A stretch of DNA of 64,000 bases from Pegoplata infirma (GCA_963921195.1 OY992536.1:106542778-106606777); one strand, 5' to 3'. Positions 33,720 through 45,201 are shown, counted from the stretch's first letter. Numbers and translations are program-made. Notes: generated from the letters alone by a model not told the origin.

Positions 33720-33764
33720 CACCGAAACCGGTTTTGTTGCTAAATTCTTAATTACAAAAGTTGA
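33720..33764. other. Junction between palindrome and LINE F frame
   Basis: There is an in-frame TGA at 33762-33764 just upstream of the LINE F open frame, so the endonuclease N-terminus is missing here. Confidence 0.5.
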
Positions 33765-36155
33765 AAAATCGATCACTCTAATCCCAGAGCACAGGGACAT
33801 TCCACTAAATACGAAACAATATCAATAATACCATTGTATTTAAGAAGCGCTGACTGGAATAATGAATTTGATACTTTAAAACAGTTTTTTACCGATGAAA
33901 GTGTAACAAATCCATTAATTATTGGTGATTTAAATATCAGAATAGGCGAAATTCAACAGATAGTTGATGAAATTATTAGTAGCTCATTTAATGCTGGTTA
34001 TTCCACGAGAAAATCTCAAGATAAAATTATAAATTCAAAAGGTAGACGTTTTATGGAGTTATGCACAGATTACGGTATGGTGGTTGTAAATGGCATAACT
34101 AAAGGTGATGAAGACGGTAATCTTACTTTCGTAAGCAATGCTGGGCAGTCTGTAAACGATATCTGTGCAATATCACAAGATATTCTTAAGTATGTTAATA
34201 GATTTACCGTGGAAGAATGTATATGGTCAGATCATTTTCCGATTCACCTCACTATAGAAATAGACATGGAAACTCAAGATGAAAATAATTTCAATTTGTT
34301 ACCCAAGCTAAAAGGGAATGAAAAGAAGAAAGAAGTTTATCAAAAAAAAGTGGTACAGAATTTAGAGGAAATGAGAAAGGCAAAAGATCCGATACTTTTG
34401 AAAGACATAACTGATTTAATCAGAGCATCTACAGGTACGTTCTCTCGTAATAGTTTAAACAGTATTAAATTCAAGGAAAAGTGGTTTGATAATGATTGTT
34501 TGAGTGCTAGAAATGACTCGTTTGAATTCCTTAAAATCTTTAGGAGAACTCAGGGAGAAGAAGAAAAAGAAGCTTATCTTAATGCAAATAGAATATATAA
34601 AGAAATATGTGTTGACAAAAAGAGTCAATATTACAAGAATTTAGAAATTAAAATATGTTCTATCCAAAACAACAAGGAATGGTGGAGTATTGTCAAAGAA
34701 ATAAGACAAGAACCATTGCAGGTGTGTCCTAATATAGCAGCCTCAAACTTCAAAACCTACTTTGAACATCTTTTAAACCCGCCACTGTTTTCTAATGTAA
34801 TTTCGTACGCAGCATTATGGCGTCATGATCCAGACCTAGATGCAGCTGTTACAGTAGATGAAGTCAAAAAAGCGCTGGCAAAAGCCAAATATAATAAAGC
34901 ACCCGGTTTGGACAGAGTGCCATTTGAGTTTTTTAAAAATGCACCACTTGAACTATTGAAGGAACTAACAAAAGCGTATAACCGGATCTTAGATAGTGGA
35001 AGCGTTGATGATTCATTTTTGATAAGCGTCATATTTCCAATATTTAAAAAGGGTTTAAATAATATCCCAAGTAATTACCGAGGCATATCATTTATGAATT
35101 GTATTGCGAAAATTGTTATGGGTGTAATAAATGATAGACTGTTCAACTGGACTGAAAAACATGATATTTTAACGGAATACCAAGCTGGTTTTAGAAAAAA
35201 TTATTCAACAATAGATAACATATACAACCTATTGACAATTGTGCATCTAAAGCTAAATGAGAAGAAGAAGAAAGTGTACGCGTTCTTTGTCGACTTTAAA
35301 GCGGCTTTCGACAAAGTATCTAGAAGTCTTTTATTCTATAAACTTCATGAAATGGGAGTTTCAACAAAAATTGTTTATTTTCTTGAATCCGTTTACAGAA
35401 TCACCAAATCAGTTGTATGGACTGGAAAAGAGATGTCTGAAGAATTTGATACAAAATCTGGTGTTAAACAAGGGTGCCTTTTATCTCCTTTATTATTCGC
35501 CTTATATATAAATGACTTACATGAAGCTTTAGGTGGAGGCCTTTTTATAGATGATCAAAATATTAGAGTTTTACTATATGCAGATGATATTGTAATTATG
35601 TCTGATAATATAAAAACGTTGCAGAAAATGATAAATAAACTAGAAAATTATTGTCAAGACTGGAATCTAGAAGTCAACTTAAGTAAATCAGAAATTATGG
35701 TATTTAGAAATGGTGGTAGAAGATCGAGAGATGAGAAATGGTTTTTTAAAGGCAATGAGATTAAAATTGTACCAAGTTTCTGTTACTTAGGAATGACATT
35801 AACTCCAACTATGATTTTTAGACAACATATCGAAACTCGAAATATCAAGGCGAAAAATAGTATAAACTCAACTTGGAACACTTTTCTAAGTAAGAATAAT
35901 ATTTCACTACGTTCAAAATGGCAGCTTTTCCAAGCAGCATGTAGGGCAATTCAGACTTATGGAGCACAAGTTTGGGGCCACTCACTCTTTGACGAAGTTG
36001 ACAAACTTCAACGTTATTTCGTTAAAAAGATCTTATGCTTACCTTCATTTACACCTACTTATATGATAATGATTGAAACAAATATGGATGATGCTCACCT
36101 CTATACGCTTGATTTGCATATGAGATATATTGGTCGTACTATATATCAGTACTAG
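33765..36155 (+). CDS. LINE family F ORF2: endonuclease (partial) and reverse transcriptase
   Basis: The frame is open from 33765; no ATG decides a start. Counting from 33834, residues 27-36 read PLIIGDLNIR and about 130-137 read SDHFPIHL, the GDxN and SDHxPI catalytic motifs of an AP-like endonuclease. Its N-terminal half is absent. RT follows at about residues 345-640: KAPGLDRVPFEFFK, IFPIFKKG, NYRGISFMN, FFVDFKAAFDKVSR (first Asp), SGVKQGCLLSPLLF and LLYADDIVIMSD with YADD at 35577-35588. All RT catalytic residues are intact over 770 codons without a stop. The clade is unclear; GVKQGCLLSP separates it from families A-D. The protein ends prematurely at an insertion at about 36150. Confidence 0.9.
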   Translation, partial: KIDHSNPRAQGHSTKYETISIIPLYLRSADWNNEFDTLKQFFTDESVTNPLIIGDLNIRIGEIQQIVDEIISSSFNAGYSTRKSQDKIINSKGRRFMELCTDYGMVVVNGITKGDEDGNLTFVSNAGQSVNDICAISQDILKYVNRFTVEECIWSDHFPIHLTIEIDMETQDENNFNLLPKLKGNEKKKEVYQKKVVQNLEEMRKAKDPILLKDITDLIRASTGTFSRNSLNSIKFKEKWFDNDCLSARNDSFEFLKIFRRTQGEEEKEAYLNANRIYKEICVDKKSQYYKNLEIKICSIQNNKEWWSIVKEIRQEPLQVCPNIAASNFKTYFEHLLNPPLFSNVISYAALWRHDPDLDAAVTVDEVKKALAKAKYNKAPGLDRVPFEFFKNAPLELLKELTKAYNRILDSGSVDDSFLISVIFPIFKKGLNNIPSNYRGISFMNCIAKIVMGVINDRLFNWTEKHDILTEYQAGFRKNYSTIDNIYNLLTIVHLKLNEKKKKVYAFFVDFKAAFDKVSRSLLFYKLHEMGVSTKIVYFLESVYRITKSVVWTGKEMSEEFDTKSGVKQGCLLSPLLFALYINDLHEALGGGLFIDDQNIRVLLYADDIVIMSDNIKTLQKMINKLENYCQDWNLEVNLSKSEIMVFRNGGRRSRDEKWFFKGNEIKIVPSFCYLGMTLTPTMIFRQHIETRNIKAKNSINSTWNTFLSKNNISLRSKWQLFQAACRAIQTYGAQVWGHSLFDEVDKLQRYFVKKILCLPSFTPTYMIMIETNMDDAHLYTLDLHMRYIGRTIYQY

Positions 36156-36589
36156 CTTACAATCCCGGTACTTCGTTACCGGTTGTATTGAATACCGGAT
36201 AATAGAAGGATCAGAATTATTCTATCGATTTCAAAAAAATTCCCCTACGTAGTCTTTGTTTTATTTACTTGTGGACGTTAAAGTCTTCCATAAAAAAATA
36301 TTTCAATGAATAATTTAAGCAATAAAATATGAATAACTTTGCTGGTACGTTATCATGTTCGTTCCTGGGGAAAAATATAATGAGAATTTTCGAGCCCTTA
36401 TGTCGGGATTTTAGATTTTGAGTGAATAAATATTTCAGTGAAAAAAGAATTGGAATAAAAAAATATGGAGTAAAAAAAGCTAAACACCAAAAATTTGAGT
36501 TGAAAATATCATTCCATATTGTTCCCTGCTCTATCTATTTCATATTGTTCCCCGTTCTACGCCATTTCATTTCCAATTCCATTTTCTAA

Positions 36590-37010
36590 GATCATTATTA
36601 AAGGAGCAAAAAAATTACCAAAAGTACACTTAATTACCCCCATTAGAAACGGAATTTAAAAAAAGTACCTCTTCCAGAATGTTTTTTCTTCACCGAAGGA
36701 TCCTACAATCCATATTTCAATTATATACGATCATTGTTTCAGCAAATATTAAAAGTACTTTGTACCCCCGTTAAGAAACGGAATTTCCAAAAATAATTTT
36801 TCCCAATCTCTTTTTTCACCGAAGGATTTTATATTCCAAATTTTAAGTTTCTGGGACCATTTTATCAGGAAATAAATAAGTACACTTTTTTATTCCTTTT
36901 AATCCCTTTATTTTCCGAGAGGCGAACCTTTTCCAATTTCAAGTTTCTATGTTTATTATTATTTCAGGAAATAAAAAAGTACCAAAAAGTGGACTTTCGG
37001 TACTTTTAAC
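36590..37010. repeat. Diverged ~130-145-bp repeats upstream of the satellite
   Basis: About three worn units share AAAGTAC, TACCCCC, GAAACGGAATTT, TTTTTTCACCGAAGGAT and CATTATTTCAGGAAAT. They relate to the better preserved units at 37979-38845. Confidence 0.6.
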
Positions 37011-37014
37011 AAAA

Positions 37015-37978
37015 CCTACTTTTTATAAAAAAAGGTAAAAGGTACTTTTTATAAAAGGTAATTTTTATAAAAGGTACTTTTTATAAAAGGTACTTTTTAT
37101 AAAAGGTACTTTTTATAAAAGGTACTTTTTATAAAAGGTACTTTTTATAAAAGGTACTTTTTATAAAAGGTACTTTTTATAAAAGGTACTTTTTATAAAA
37201 GGTACTTTTTATAAAAGGTACTTTTTATAAAAGGTACTTTTTATAAAAGGTACTTTTTATAAAAGGTACTTTTTATAAAAGGTACTTTTTATAAAAGGTA
37301 CTTTTTATAAAAGGTACTTTTTATAAAAGGTACTTTTTATAAAAGGTACTTTTTATAAAAGGTACTTTTTATAAAAGGTACTTTTTATAAAAGGTACTTT
37401 TTATAAAAGGTACTTTTTATAAAAGGTACTTTTTATAAAAGGTACTTTTTATAAAAGGTACTTTTTATAAAAGGTACTTTTTATAAAAGGTACTTTTTAT
37501 AAAAGGTACTTTTTATAAAAGGTACTTTTTATAAAAGGTACTTTTTATAAAAGGTACTTTTTATAAAAGGTACTTTTTATAAAAGGTACTTTTTATAAAA
37601 GGTACTTTTTATAAAAGGTACTTTTTATGAAAGGTACTTTTTGTAAAAGGTGCTTTTGATAAAAGGTACTTTTTATAAAAGGTACTTTTTATAAAAGGTA
37701 CTTTTTATAAAAGGTACTTTTTATAAAAGGTACTTTTTATAAAAGGTACTTTTTATAAAAGGTACTTTTGATAAAAGGTACTTTTTATAAAAGGTACTTT
37801 TTATAAAAGGTACTTTTTATAAAAGGTACTTTTTATAAAAGGTACTTTTTATAAAAGGTACCTTTTATAAAAGGTACTTTTTATAAAAGGTACTTTTTAT
37901 AAAAGGTACTTTTTAAAAAAGGTACTTTTTATAAAAGGTACTTTTTATAAAAGGTACTGTGCTTTTTATAAAAGGTAC
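37015..37978. repeat. 16-bp satellite (GGTACTTTTTATAAAA)n, ~60 copies
   Basis: The unit GGTACTTTTTATAAAA is nearly its own reverse complement: it combines a GTAC palindrome and a TTTTATAAAA palindrome. About 34 consecutive units from roughly 37075 to 37620 are identical. Variants (TATGAAA, TTGTAAA, GGTGC, TTTGATA) cluster at 37625-37665 and recur near 37765, 37858 and 37910. Confidence 0.95.
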
Positions 37979-38845
37979 CATTATTTCAGTAAATTAAAAA
38001 AAGTACCAAAGGTACACTTTTTTCCATTTTACCCCCGTAGAGTCAACATTGGCAAAAACCCAGCCTTGGTGAATATTTTTTCCGGGATGTTAACCTACAT
38101 TGCAAATTTTAGGTTTCTAGGACCATTATTTAAGAAAATATAAAAGGTAACAAAAGTACAGTTTTTTACCCTTTTTACCCCTTAGAATCAACATTGGCAA
38201 AATCCAGCCATAGTAGATTTATATTCTGGGAGCTAAACCTACATTCAAAATTTCAAGTGTCTAGGACCATTATTTAAGGAAATATATAAGGTACCAAAGG
38301 TACATTTTTTTACCCTTTTTACCCCCTTAGAATCAACATCGGCAAAAATCCAGCCTTACTGGATCTATATTCCGGGAGGTGAACATACAGTTTAAATTTC
38401 AAGTTTTTGTGACCATTATTTAAAGAGATATAAAAAGTACCAAAAGTACAGTTTTTTTACCCTTTTTACCCCCTTAGAATCAACATTGGCAAAAATCCGG
38501 CCGTACTGGATCTATGTTCCAGGAGTTTTACATACAGTCCAAATTTCATGTATCTGTTACCATTATTTCAGGAGATATAAAAAGTACCAAAAGTACAGTT
38601 TTTTACCCTTTTTGTCCCCTTAGAATCAACACTGGCAAAAATCCGGCCTTACTGGATCTATATTCCGGGAGGTGAACATACAGTCCAAATTTCAAGTCTC
38701 TATGACCATTATTTCAGGAGATACAATAAGTACCAAAAGTACAGTTTTTTACCCTTTTTGTCCCCTTAGAATCAACACTGGCAAAAATCCAGCCTTAGTG
38801 GATCTATATTCCGGGAGGTGGACCTACAGTCCAAATTTTAAGTCT
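37979..38845. repeat. ~145-bp tandem repeats, about six units
   Basis: Units begin ACCATTATTTCAGGAGATAT and pass through AAAGTACCAAAAGTACAGTT, TACCC(C)CTTAGAATCAACA, GGCAAAAATCCAGCC and GGATCTATATTCCGGGAGGT to TTTCAAGTxTCT. Starts lie near 37977, 38113, 38266, 38411, 38558 and 38702. Later units are more alike. The AAAGTAC words suggest the 16-bp satellite arose from this unit. Confidence 0.9.
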
Positions 38846-38944
38846 CTAGCTTCAGCGGTTTGAGCTGGGCGATGATGAATGAGTATATAAGTCAGTCAGT
38901 CAGTCAGTCAGTCAGTCAGTCACATTACTCTTTTATATATATAG

Positions 38945-39534
38945 ATAACGTTAATAGACTGCCACATCAATTATCACTTAAGCTTATACAAAAAAATATA
39001 TCCTGGGTAAAAAACATTCAACAACTTTGCAGTCAACTAAACATAAACTGGGAATTTGAAAATATGTCGATTACTTATTGGAATTACAAAAGCTGCGAAC
39101 TATTACAAAAATTAAGAATTGCAAATAAACAAAAATACCTTCAAAGTGCACTCGAGACAAACAGATTTTACAAACACTTGAATGTTTCAAAAAGCTCTAA
39201 CTACATGATTGATGTAAACACTAAGACACAAATAATGTGGATATATAAAGCTAGATGCGATATGATCGAGTTAAATGCCACAAGGTTTGGATCAAACATA
39301 TCGAAACTATGCTCCCTATGCAATCTTTTAGAGGATGAAAGTATACAACATTTCATAGGACGTTTCCCAATCTTAAAACAATTCAGATATCAGTATTTTG
39401 GAATTGCATTTTTAACAAATGATCTAATAATAGAAATTCTAAACGGTGGTTACACAGGTTGGAATAACATGGTACTTTATATTATCAATGCTCTTAAGTA
39501 CAGGAAAACTTTGATAGAAGAATATAATTTTTAA
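38945..39534 (+). CDS. LINE family F ORF2, C-terminal part
   Basis: Open frame continuing from 33765-36155 once the insertion is removed. It reads VNRLPHQLSLKLIQKNISW, IMWIYKARCDMIELNATRFG, then CSLCNLLEDESIQHFIGRFP at about 39310-39370. The last is the Cys-Cys-His tail motif common at LINE C-termini; the expected fourth Cys is Arg. Stop at 39532-39534. The N-terminal codons of the longer open frame (from 38860, SQSVSQSVSQS) come from the (GTCA)n repeat of the insertion, not from the LINE. Confidence 0.85.
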
Positions 39535-39754
39535 AGTAAAATTTAAAACATTTAATAATTAAAATTAAAAATGGTTAAATACTCAAATCGAATCATATGT
39601 GTGTAATAAACACACTTTCGACAGACGACTAATGTCAATGTCATTAATTATTTTATTTTCTTAGAATAATTGTAGTTTAATATATAAAAATTGTTAACTT
39701 TTTTATGTATCTACTTTTTTCTGAAAAATAAAATTACTTACTTACTTACTTAAA
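39535..39754 (+). other. LINE F 3' UTR and TTAC-repeat tail
   Basis: AT-rich trailer that includes AATAAAATTACTTACTTACT at its end, so the element finishes in a (TTAC)n tail and then A-rich DNA. Tandem-repeat tails are known for LINEs; this one marks the 3' boundary near 39754. Confidence 0.75.
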
Positions 39755-40540
39755 AAAAAAAAAAGAAAAAGTGTACATTAAAACCCTAAGTGCAAGCTGT
39801 AAAGTCTGAACATAAAATAAAGTTTATTTTAGCTTAATTTATATTTCAAAAACCACACTTCAAAATTAGTATTCCCTAATGCTTTTCAAAAAGAAGTCAT
39901 TTATTTTACTCCTCAAAAAACGCTCCTTTCACATTTAATTTCATCGCCACATTTTGTACAATTTAAATGACAAAAATTATCATACAAATTTGTCAACAAC
40001 TCCATTCATTTTTAAAAACAAATTTGTCAACGTATTGATGTCTGTTCCCATTAGTAGTGACAGACTCTCAATGCGCATTGTATACATTATGAAGTTTTGA
40101 AAAATAAACTTTGAAGTAATTTGGTTTTTTGTTTTAACCCTTAGATGGACAAGTGAAAACAAATTCCACATTTGTGCAAAATTTTTCTTAATACTGTTCT
40201 GTCAGCCCTGATCATGGAAATCAGGAGGTTCGTTTCGTTTTCTATTGCTGCAAAATGGTGCGGTTTTACCACATTTTTTAATAACAAACGCTTAACAGGT
40301 TAATATAACAAAGAATCATGAATTCAAAGTTACGGTAACTGCTCTGATGTTACAAAAATATGCCAGATGTAAAAATCTACCTAAATTAAGTGTATAAGGG
40401 TTCATACAATTCAATGTTTTGTCACTTCCCTGTGAGTAGATGGATTAATTGATCTAAAAGTGCCTATCCTGTAACTGGTTAAAATTGGACTGGTCCTCAA
40501 ACTGGTACATGAACGCATATGCTGTAAGTGAAAAAGGGTT
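39755..40540. other. Intergenic DNA, nothing recognised
   Basis: No domains. At 40330-40440 there is a stretch (GATGTAAAAATCTACC, then AAGGGTT, then GTCACTT) that recurs in the same orientation at about 42115-42225, on the other side of the array at 40545-41720. Confidence 0.5.
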
Positions 40541-40544
40541 TTTT

Positions 40545-41720
40545 TCAGAAAAAAAGTACTTATTTAGAAAAAATTTTACTTTTTTCCTAAAAAGTATTAA
40601 TGAAAATATAGTACTTTTTTAGAAAAAAAGTACTTTTTTAGAAAAAAATTTACTTTTAAGAAAAATATTTACTTTTTAGACAAAAAAGTACTTTTTTCTC
40701 AAAAAATCACATTTTCTAAAAAAGTTATTTTTTACTACTTTTTTTAAAAAAAGTACTCTTTCTAACATAAGTACTTTTTTATAAAAAAAAACTTTTTTAT
40801 AAAAAAAATACTTTTTTATAAAAAAAATACTTTTTTATAAAAAAAATACTTTTTTATAAAAAAAAAATACTTTTTTATAAAAAAGTAATATTAAAGTACT
40901 TTTTTTTAGAAAAAGTGCTTTTGTAGAAAAAAAATACCAAAAAAGACAAAAAATAAAATATTTGCTACTTTCTTAGAAAAAAGTACTTTGTTATAAAACA
41001 ACTACCTTTTTTTAGAAAAAGTACTTTTTTTAAAAAAGTACTTTTTTTAAAAAAGTACTTTTTTCAGAAAAAGTAGCTTTTTTAGAAAAAAATACTTTTT
41101 TTTTTTAAAAAGGTACTTTTTTATAACAAAGAACTTTTTTCTAAGAAAGTAGCAAATATTTTATTTTTTGTCTTTTTTGGTAAAAGTACTTCTTTGTGAA
41201 AAAGTACTTTTTTAGAAATTTTTTTTTAAAAAAGTAGTAAAAAAATTACCTTTTTTGTCTTAAAAGTAAATTTTTTTTAAAATTACTTTATTTTTTTAAA
41301 AAAGTACTATATTTTCTTAAATAATACTTTTTAAGAAAAAAGTAAAATTTTTTGTCTTTTTTGGTAAAAGTACTTCTTTGTGAAAAAGTACTTTTTTAGA
41401 AAATTTTTTTTTAAAAAGTAGTAAAAAAATTACCTTTTTTGTCTTAAAAGTAAATTTTTTTTAAAATTACTTTATCTTTTTAAAAAAGTACTATATTTTC
41501 CTAAATAATACTTTTTAAGAAAAAAGTAAAATTTTTCTTAATAAGTACTTTTTTCCAGAAAAAGTACGTTTTTGTCTTAAAGGTGAGATAGTACTTTTCT
41601 AAAATAGTACTATTTTACAAAAAAGCGCTACTTTTTCTAAAAAAAACACTTTCTCTTTAAAAAAAAGTACTTTTTTATTTTTCCTAAAAGAGCACTATTT
41701 TTTCTAAAAAAGTACTGTTT
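40545..41720. repeat. AAAAAGTACTTTTT palindromic low-complexity array
   Basis: Irregular tandem units are centred on the palindrome AAAGTACTTT separated by A or T runs and TTAGA or TATAA words. A ~190-bp piece (starting TTTTGTCTTTTTTGGTAAAA) is duplicated at about 41160-41345 and 41351-41535. No coding. Confidence 0.85.
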
Positions 41721-42800
41721 TTTCAAAGAAGATAAAATTCATTAAATTTGGCTGCAAAATGTTTTTGTTTACCAAATTTTCTACAACATAGTTTTTCCCA
41801 CCTTTTTGAAAAATCCCCGGGTATTTACAAATGTTTACCCAATTAACCTATTTTACCGTGTGTTTTCCATTTGGGTATTTACTCTTTGCCATATCTAATC
41901 ATCTAATGGACCATTAGTGCTAGTTTGGTGACATGTTCTTTATGGTGAAATCTGTGGCATGGTTTTTGGACTAGTTCTGTGACATGTTACTAGGTATCAA
42001 TTAATCCCTGATAAGGAAAAGTTCTGGTCTGAGACCGGTCCTTGTCACTTATCACCAGTTCAGAACCGTTCACAGGATCGGTTCTCTTTCTCACAGGGTT
42101 GTTCTTCAATTTATGTACAGTAAGTTTAAGTACTAAAATATTCCCAAAAAACTCTAGATGTAAAAATCTACCGAATTTGACAGCAGAAGGGTTAATTCTA
42201 TTCCATCTGTTGTCACTTGTTCTGCAATTTATGTACTGTAAATTTGTTATTTTTTTCTCATTTCTAATTTGTTTTCATCAAATACCCTCTAATTTTCTTT
42301 GTATTTAACACGCGAATAACCTGGAAAATGCTAAATGAACACAATTTTCTTCTACATTTTCCTTTCTTGCAATTGTTATAGCAGCTTATATCCATTTAAA
42401 ATAAAAAGTAAGTATATCTTTTGAATTGTAAAATGTAGTACGTATGGATGGATGCATGGCTGGATGAATGAATGGATGGCATATACCACAGAAGAAAAGG
42501 CTTTTGAACTCATTTTATTGTTTGTGAAAAATCAGTTGTTTGCGCGCATGTGCAAATGTGGTAAAGAAGAAAAATGGGGAGAAAATCTAACCAACAAAAG
42601 TTTACATTACAAGGAAATTACAACTTATTGTGTGAAAAATTCCAACTTTATATTAAGTAACTACATAAACACGCTTTAACTCCGTCTGTCAAAGGGTATT
42701 AACCTGTTGGAAATTCCTTGTTTATATTTTACGTCTTTATAAGTCAAGTGGAAGACATTTGATCCTAATTGTGGGCCCTAGTCGAAGACAATTAAAGATT
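41721..42800. other. Intergenic DNA, nothing recognised
   Basis: The frames at 42042-42308 and 42452-42679 show no known domain. ATGGATGGATGCATGG-type simple repeat occurs at about 42443-42478. Confidence 0.5.
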
Positions 42801-42802
42801 TT

Positions 42803-43240
42803 GCACTCAAAAAAAAACTTGTAAAATGGCAAGAAAAATTTGTAACTTTTTTTTTTGCTACCTCTTCTTTGACAAGAATTCCTTGTTATTTTACAAGCTT
42901 TTTACTAATAATTTTGTAATTTTAAAAGATTTTTACCAATTAAATTGTAAGTTTACAATTTTTTTGACGCGTTAAAACTTACAAGGAGGTTTCGTGACTT
43001 TACTAGATTTTTCTTATTTTAAGAGAACTCCTATTAAAAATTACGAGATTTTTTGTAATTTTACAAGATTTTTACTAATAAAATTGTAAATTTACAATTT
43101 TTTGTCGAAATAAAATTTACAAGAAATTCTCGTGAATTTACTAGATTTTTTTTTTTGTAAAAAAATCTTTGAAATTTGTAAAATTACAAGAACAACTGTA
43201 AAATTACAAACAAAAATTTAAATTTCGATCGAAAATTATT
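42803..43240. repeat. TTACAA/GTAAATT-rich repeat, partial CACTCAAA element
   Basis: It opens with GCACTCAAAAAAAAACTTGT, like the TA-target MITEs, but TA is absent and no inverse end was found. A ~140-bp unit (GTAATTTTxxAAGATTTTTAC to TTTACTAGATTTTT) is present twice, at about 42915-43013 and 43050-43150. Confidence 0.5.
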
Positions 43241-43489
43241 TGTTATTAAACAAGGAAAACTTTCAAATATTGGTAAAATGGGATTACGAGATAAATTTTT
43301 TAAATTTTACCAAACAAGTGTGATATCTATGTGAATTTGGACAGATACATCTTCTTAAGTACTTGTCGTATCTCATTGATTTAAAGCACATTTGAGTCGT
43401 ACGATTGTATATTTTCTTTATTTAATAAGGTCAAAAATATTGGTCATTTTAAAGGAAAATGCAATTTTTAAATATATTTTTTATCAAAT

Positions 43490-44165
43490 TCTTTTTTTTT
43501 CATCAAATTTTTTTTTCCATCAATTTTTTTTTTCATCAATTTTTTATTTTTTCATGAAACTTTTTTTTCACAATTTTTGTTTTCATCATTTTTTTTTTTC
43601 ATAATTTTTTTTAAAATTTTTTTTTTCATCAATTTTTTTTCGTCAATTTTTTTTATCAATTTTTTTTTTTTTTGCATCAATATTTTTTTTCCATGAAAAT
43701 GGATCAAATTTTTTTTTCATCAATTTTTTTTTTTCATCAAACTTTTTTTTGTATCAAATTTTTTTTTCATAAAATTTTTTTTTCTTAAACTTTTTTTTTG
43801 TATCAATTTTTTTTTATCAATTTTTTTTTTTTTCATCAAATTTATTTTTCATCAATTTTTTTCATTAATTTTCTTTTCCATCAAATTTTTTTTTTCATCA
43901 AATTTTTTTTTTATTAACTTTTTTTAACATATTAATTTCATAAATTTTTTTTTATCAAATTTTTTTATCTAATTTTTTTATCTAATTTTTTATTATCAAT
44001 TTTTTTTCAATTTTTTTTTTTATATTTTTTTTTCATCTATTTTTTTTACATCAAAAAATTTTTCTTTTCATCAAAAAAATTCATCAAAATCTTTTTTATC
44101 AAAATTTTTTTCACCAAAAATTTTGGGTTCATTAAATTTTTTTTAACATAATTTTGTTTTTCGTG
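43490..44165. repeat. Poly-T minisatellite (TTTTTTTTCATCAAA)n
   Basis: Around 40 irregular units of T(8-10) followed by CATCAA or variants (CATGAA, TATCAA). The plus-strand frame over its start is a low-complexity Phe-rich artefact. Confidence 0.9.
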
Positions 44166-45188
44166 ATAAAAATCCTATTTTTTACCAAAACTACCACCAA
44201 GTCTTAGCTTTTTGCATAAACATTTACCATTTGTTTATCAAATGTACATAAAACAAGTGAGAGTGTTATATTCTTTGGTGCCGAATCTTTTATACTCTCC
44301 AAAATGTAAAAACACTTTTTTGCACTTATTTTTGCACTCACTTACGAAATGTACAGCTCTTTTGGTTTTTAATGGGATCCTCGACTAATATTTCAATTTG
44401 TTGTGCATGAAATAGCTAAGTAATATAACATTATTTTTCTAAAAAAACAAGTACACCCAAATCTTCCGCAAAACATTATCATGATGTAATGTTTTGGGCA
44501 AGAGAACAAAATTCGCAGGCATTTTTTGAGCGTAGCCATACCTAAAAATATTTTTTCTCATAGAAAAATACGCAACTTTTCTTTTAATTATCAGAAAGAA
44601 GTAGCTTTGAAGTACACAAAAAAAATGTTGGGGAAAATTTAAGATGACGGATTTTAGATTTATTTCATTAAACCTGGCGGTTTTCTAACTTTTTACCTAC
44701 AAAAAATTTCACTTTTTAAAAAAATTAAAAATATTAAAATTTAATAAATAAATTGTCGAAAAAATATTCAGATTATTAATGATATATATACCAACTACGA
44801 GAATTAATTTCGTACCATTTCGTTAAATATTGAATTTTTGGTGACTATTGATGTAAAACTTTACCAAATCATTCAAATTTATCAATGCAAATACGCCCAA
44901 AATCACTCGACTTTGACAGTCTCTACTAGCTACAAAAAAATTTCCAAAAATTGATTTTGTTGGTGATTCGTTTTTGGTACCTAATTAGCTACTAACTATA
45001 TAAATAAATACTAAATATATAAATTTCATCAATTTCTAAGACCATGGCCTTATTTTTGATTTTGGTCTATGGGACAACGCACTATGGGGTGGTCTGAATA
45101 TCCTTTTTCCCCCTGTGGATGCGCGCTGGGCCATTAAATATACTTTCCAGAAATTTTCACAGAAGACTACCTTGCAAGACTATGAACC
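44166..45188. other. Intergenic DNA, nothing recognised
   Basis: AT-rich. The last ~130 bp (from about 45060) are less AT-rich and may belong to the LTR leader that continues after the SINE. Confidence 0.45.
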
Positions 45189-45201
45189 ATCCCAGCAGAA
45201 A

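Larger units (their letters stand above)
36146..38945. mobile_element. 2.8-kb satellite-bearing insertion in LINE F (Helitron-like?)
   Basis: Joining CGTACTATATA (about 36145) to TAGATAACGTT (about 38945) restores an open LINE F frame (RTIYIDNVNRLPH), so everything between is an insertion. It begins TCAGTACTAGCTTACAATCC. A perfect-stem hairpin CCGGTA-CTTCGT-TACCGG lies at about 36166-36183. A (GTCA)n run at 38890-38930 sits near the end, followed by TTTTATATATATAG. The interior holds a 16-bp satellite and ~145-bp repeats. A TC start, insertion in an AT site without clear duplication and internal tandem repeats recall Helitron/HINE-type elements, but no canonical CTRR end was found and the class is unproven. 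Confidence 0.6.

Noticed and set aside
37015..38845. A CRISPR-like array of repeats and spacers
   Set aside because: The 16-bp and ~145-bp repeats are contiguous tandem units without unique spacers, in clearly eukaryotic DNA.
38860..39534. A 224-codon frame starting with an SQSVSQSVSQS repeat as a novel protein
   Set aside because: The N-terminus is translated (GTCA)n repeat of the insertion; the rest is the C-terminus of LINE F.
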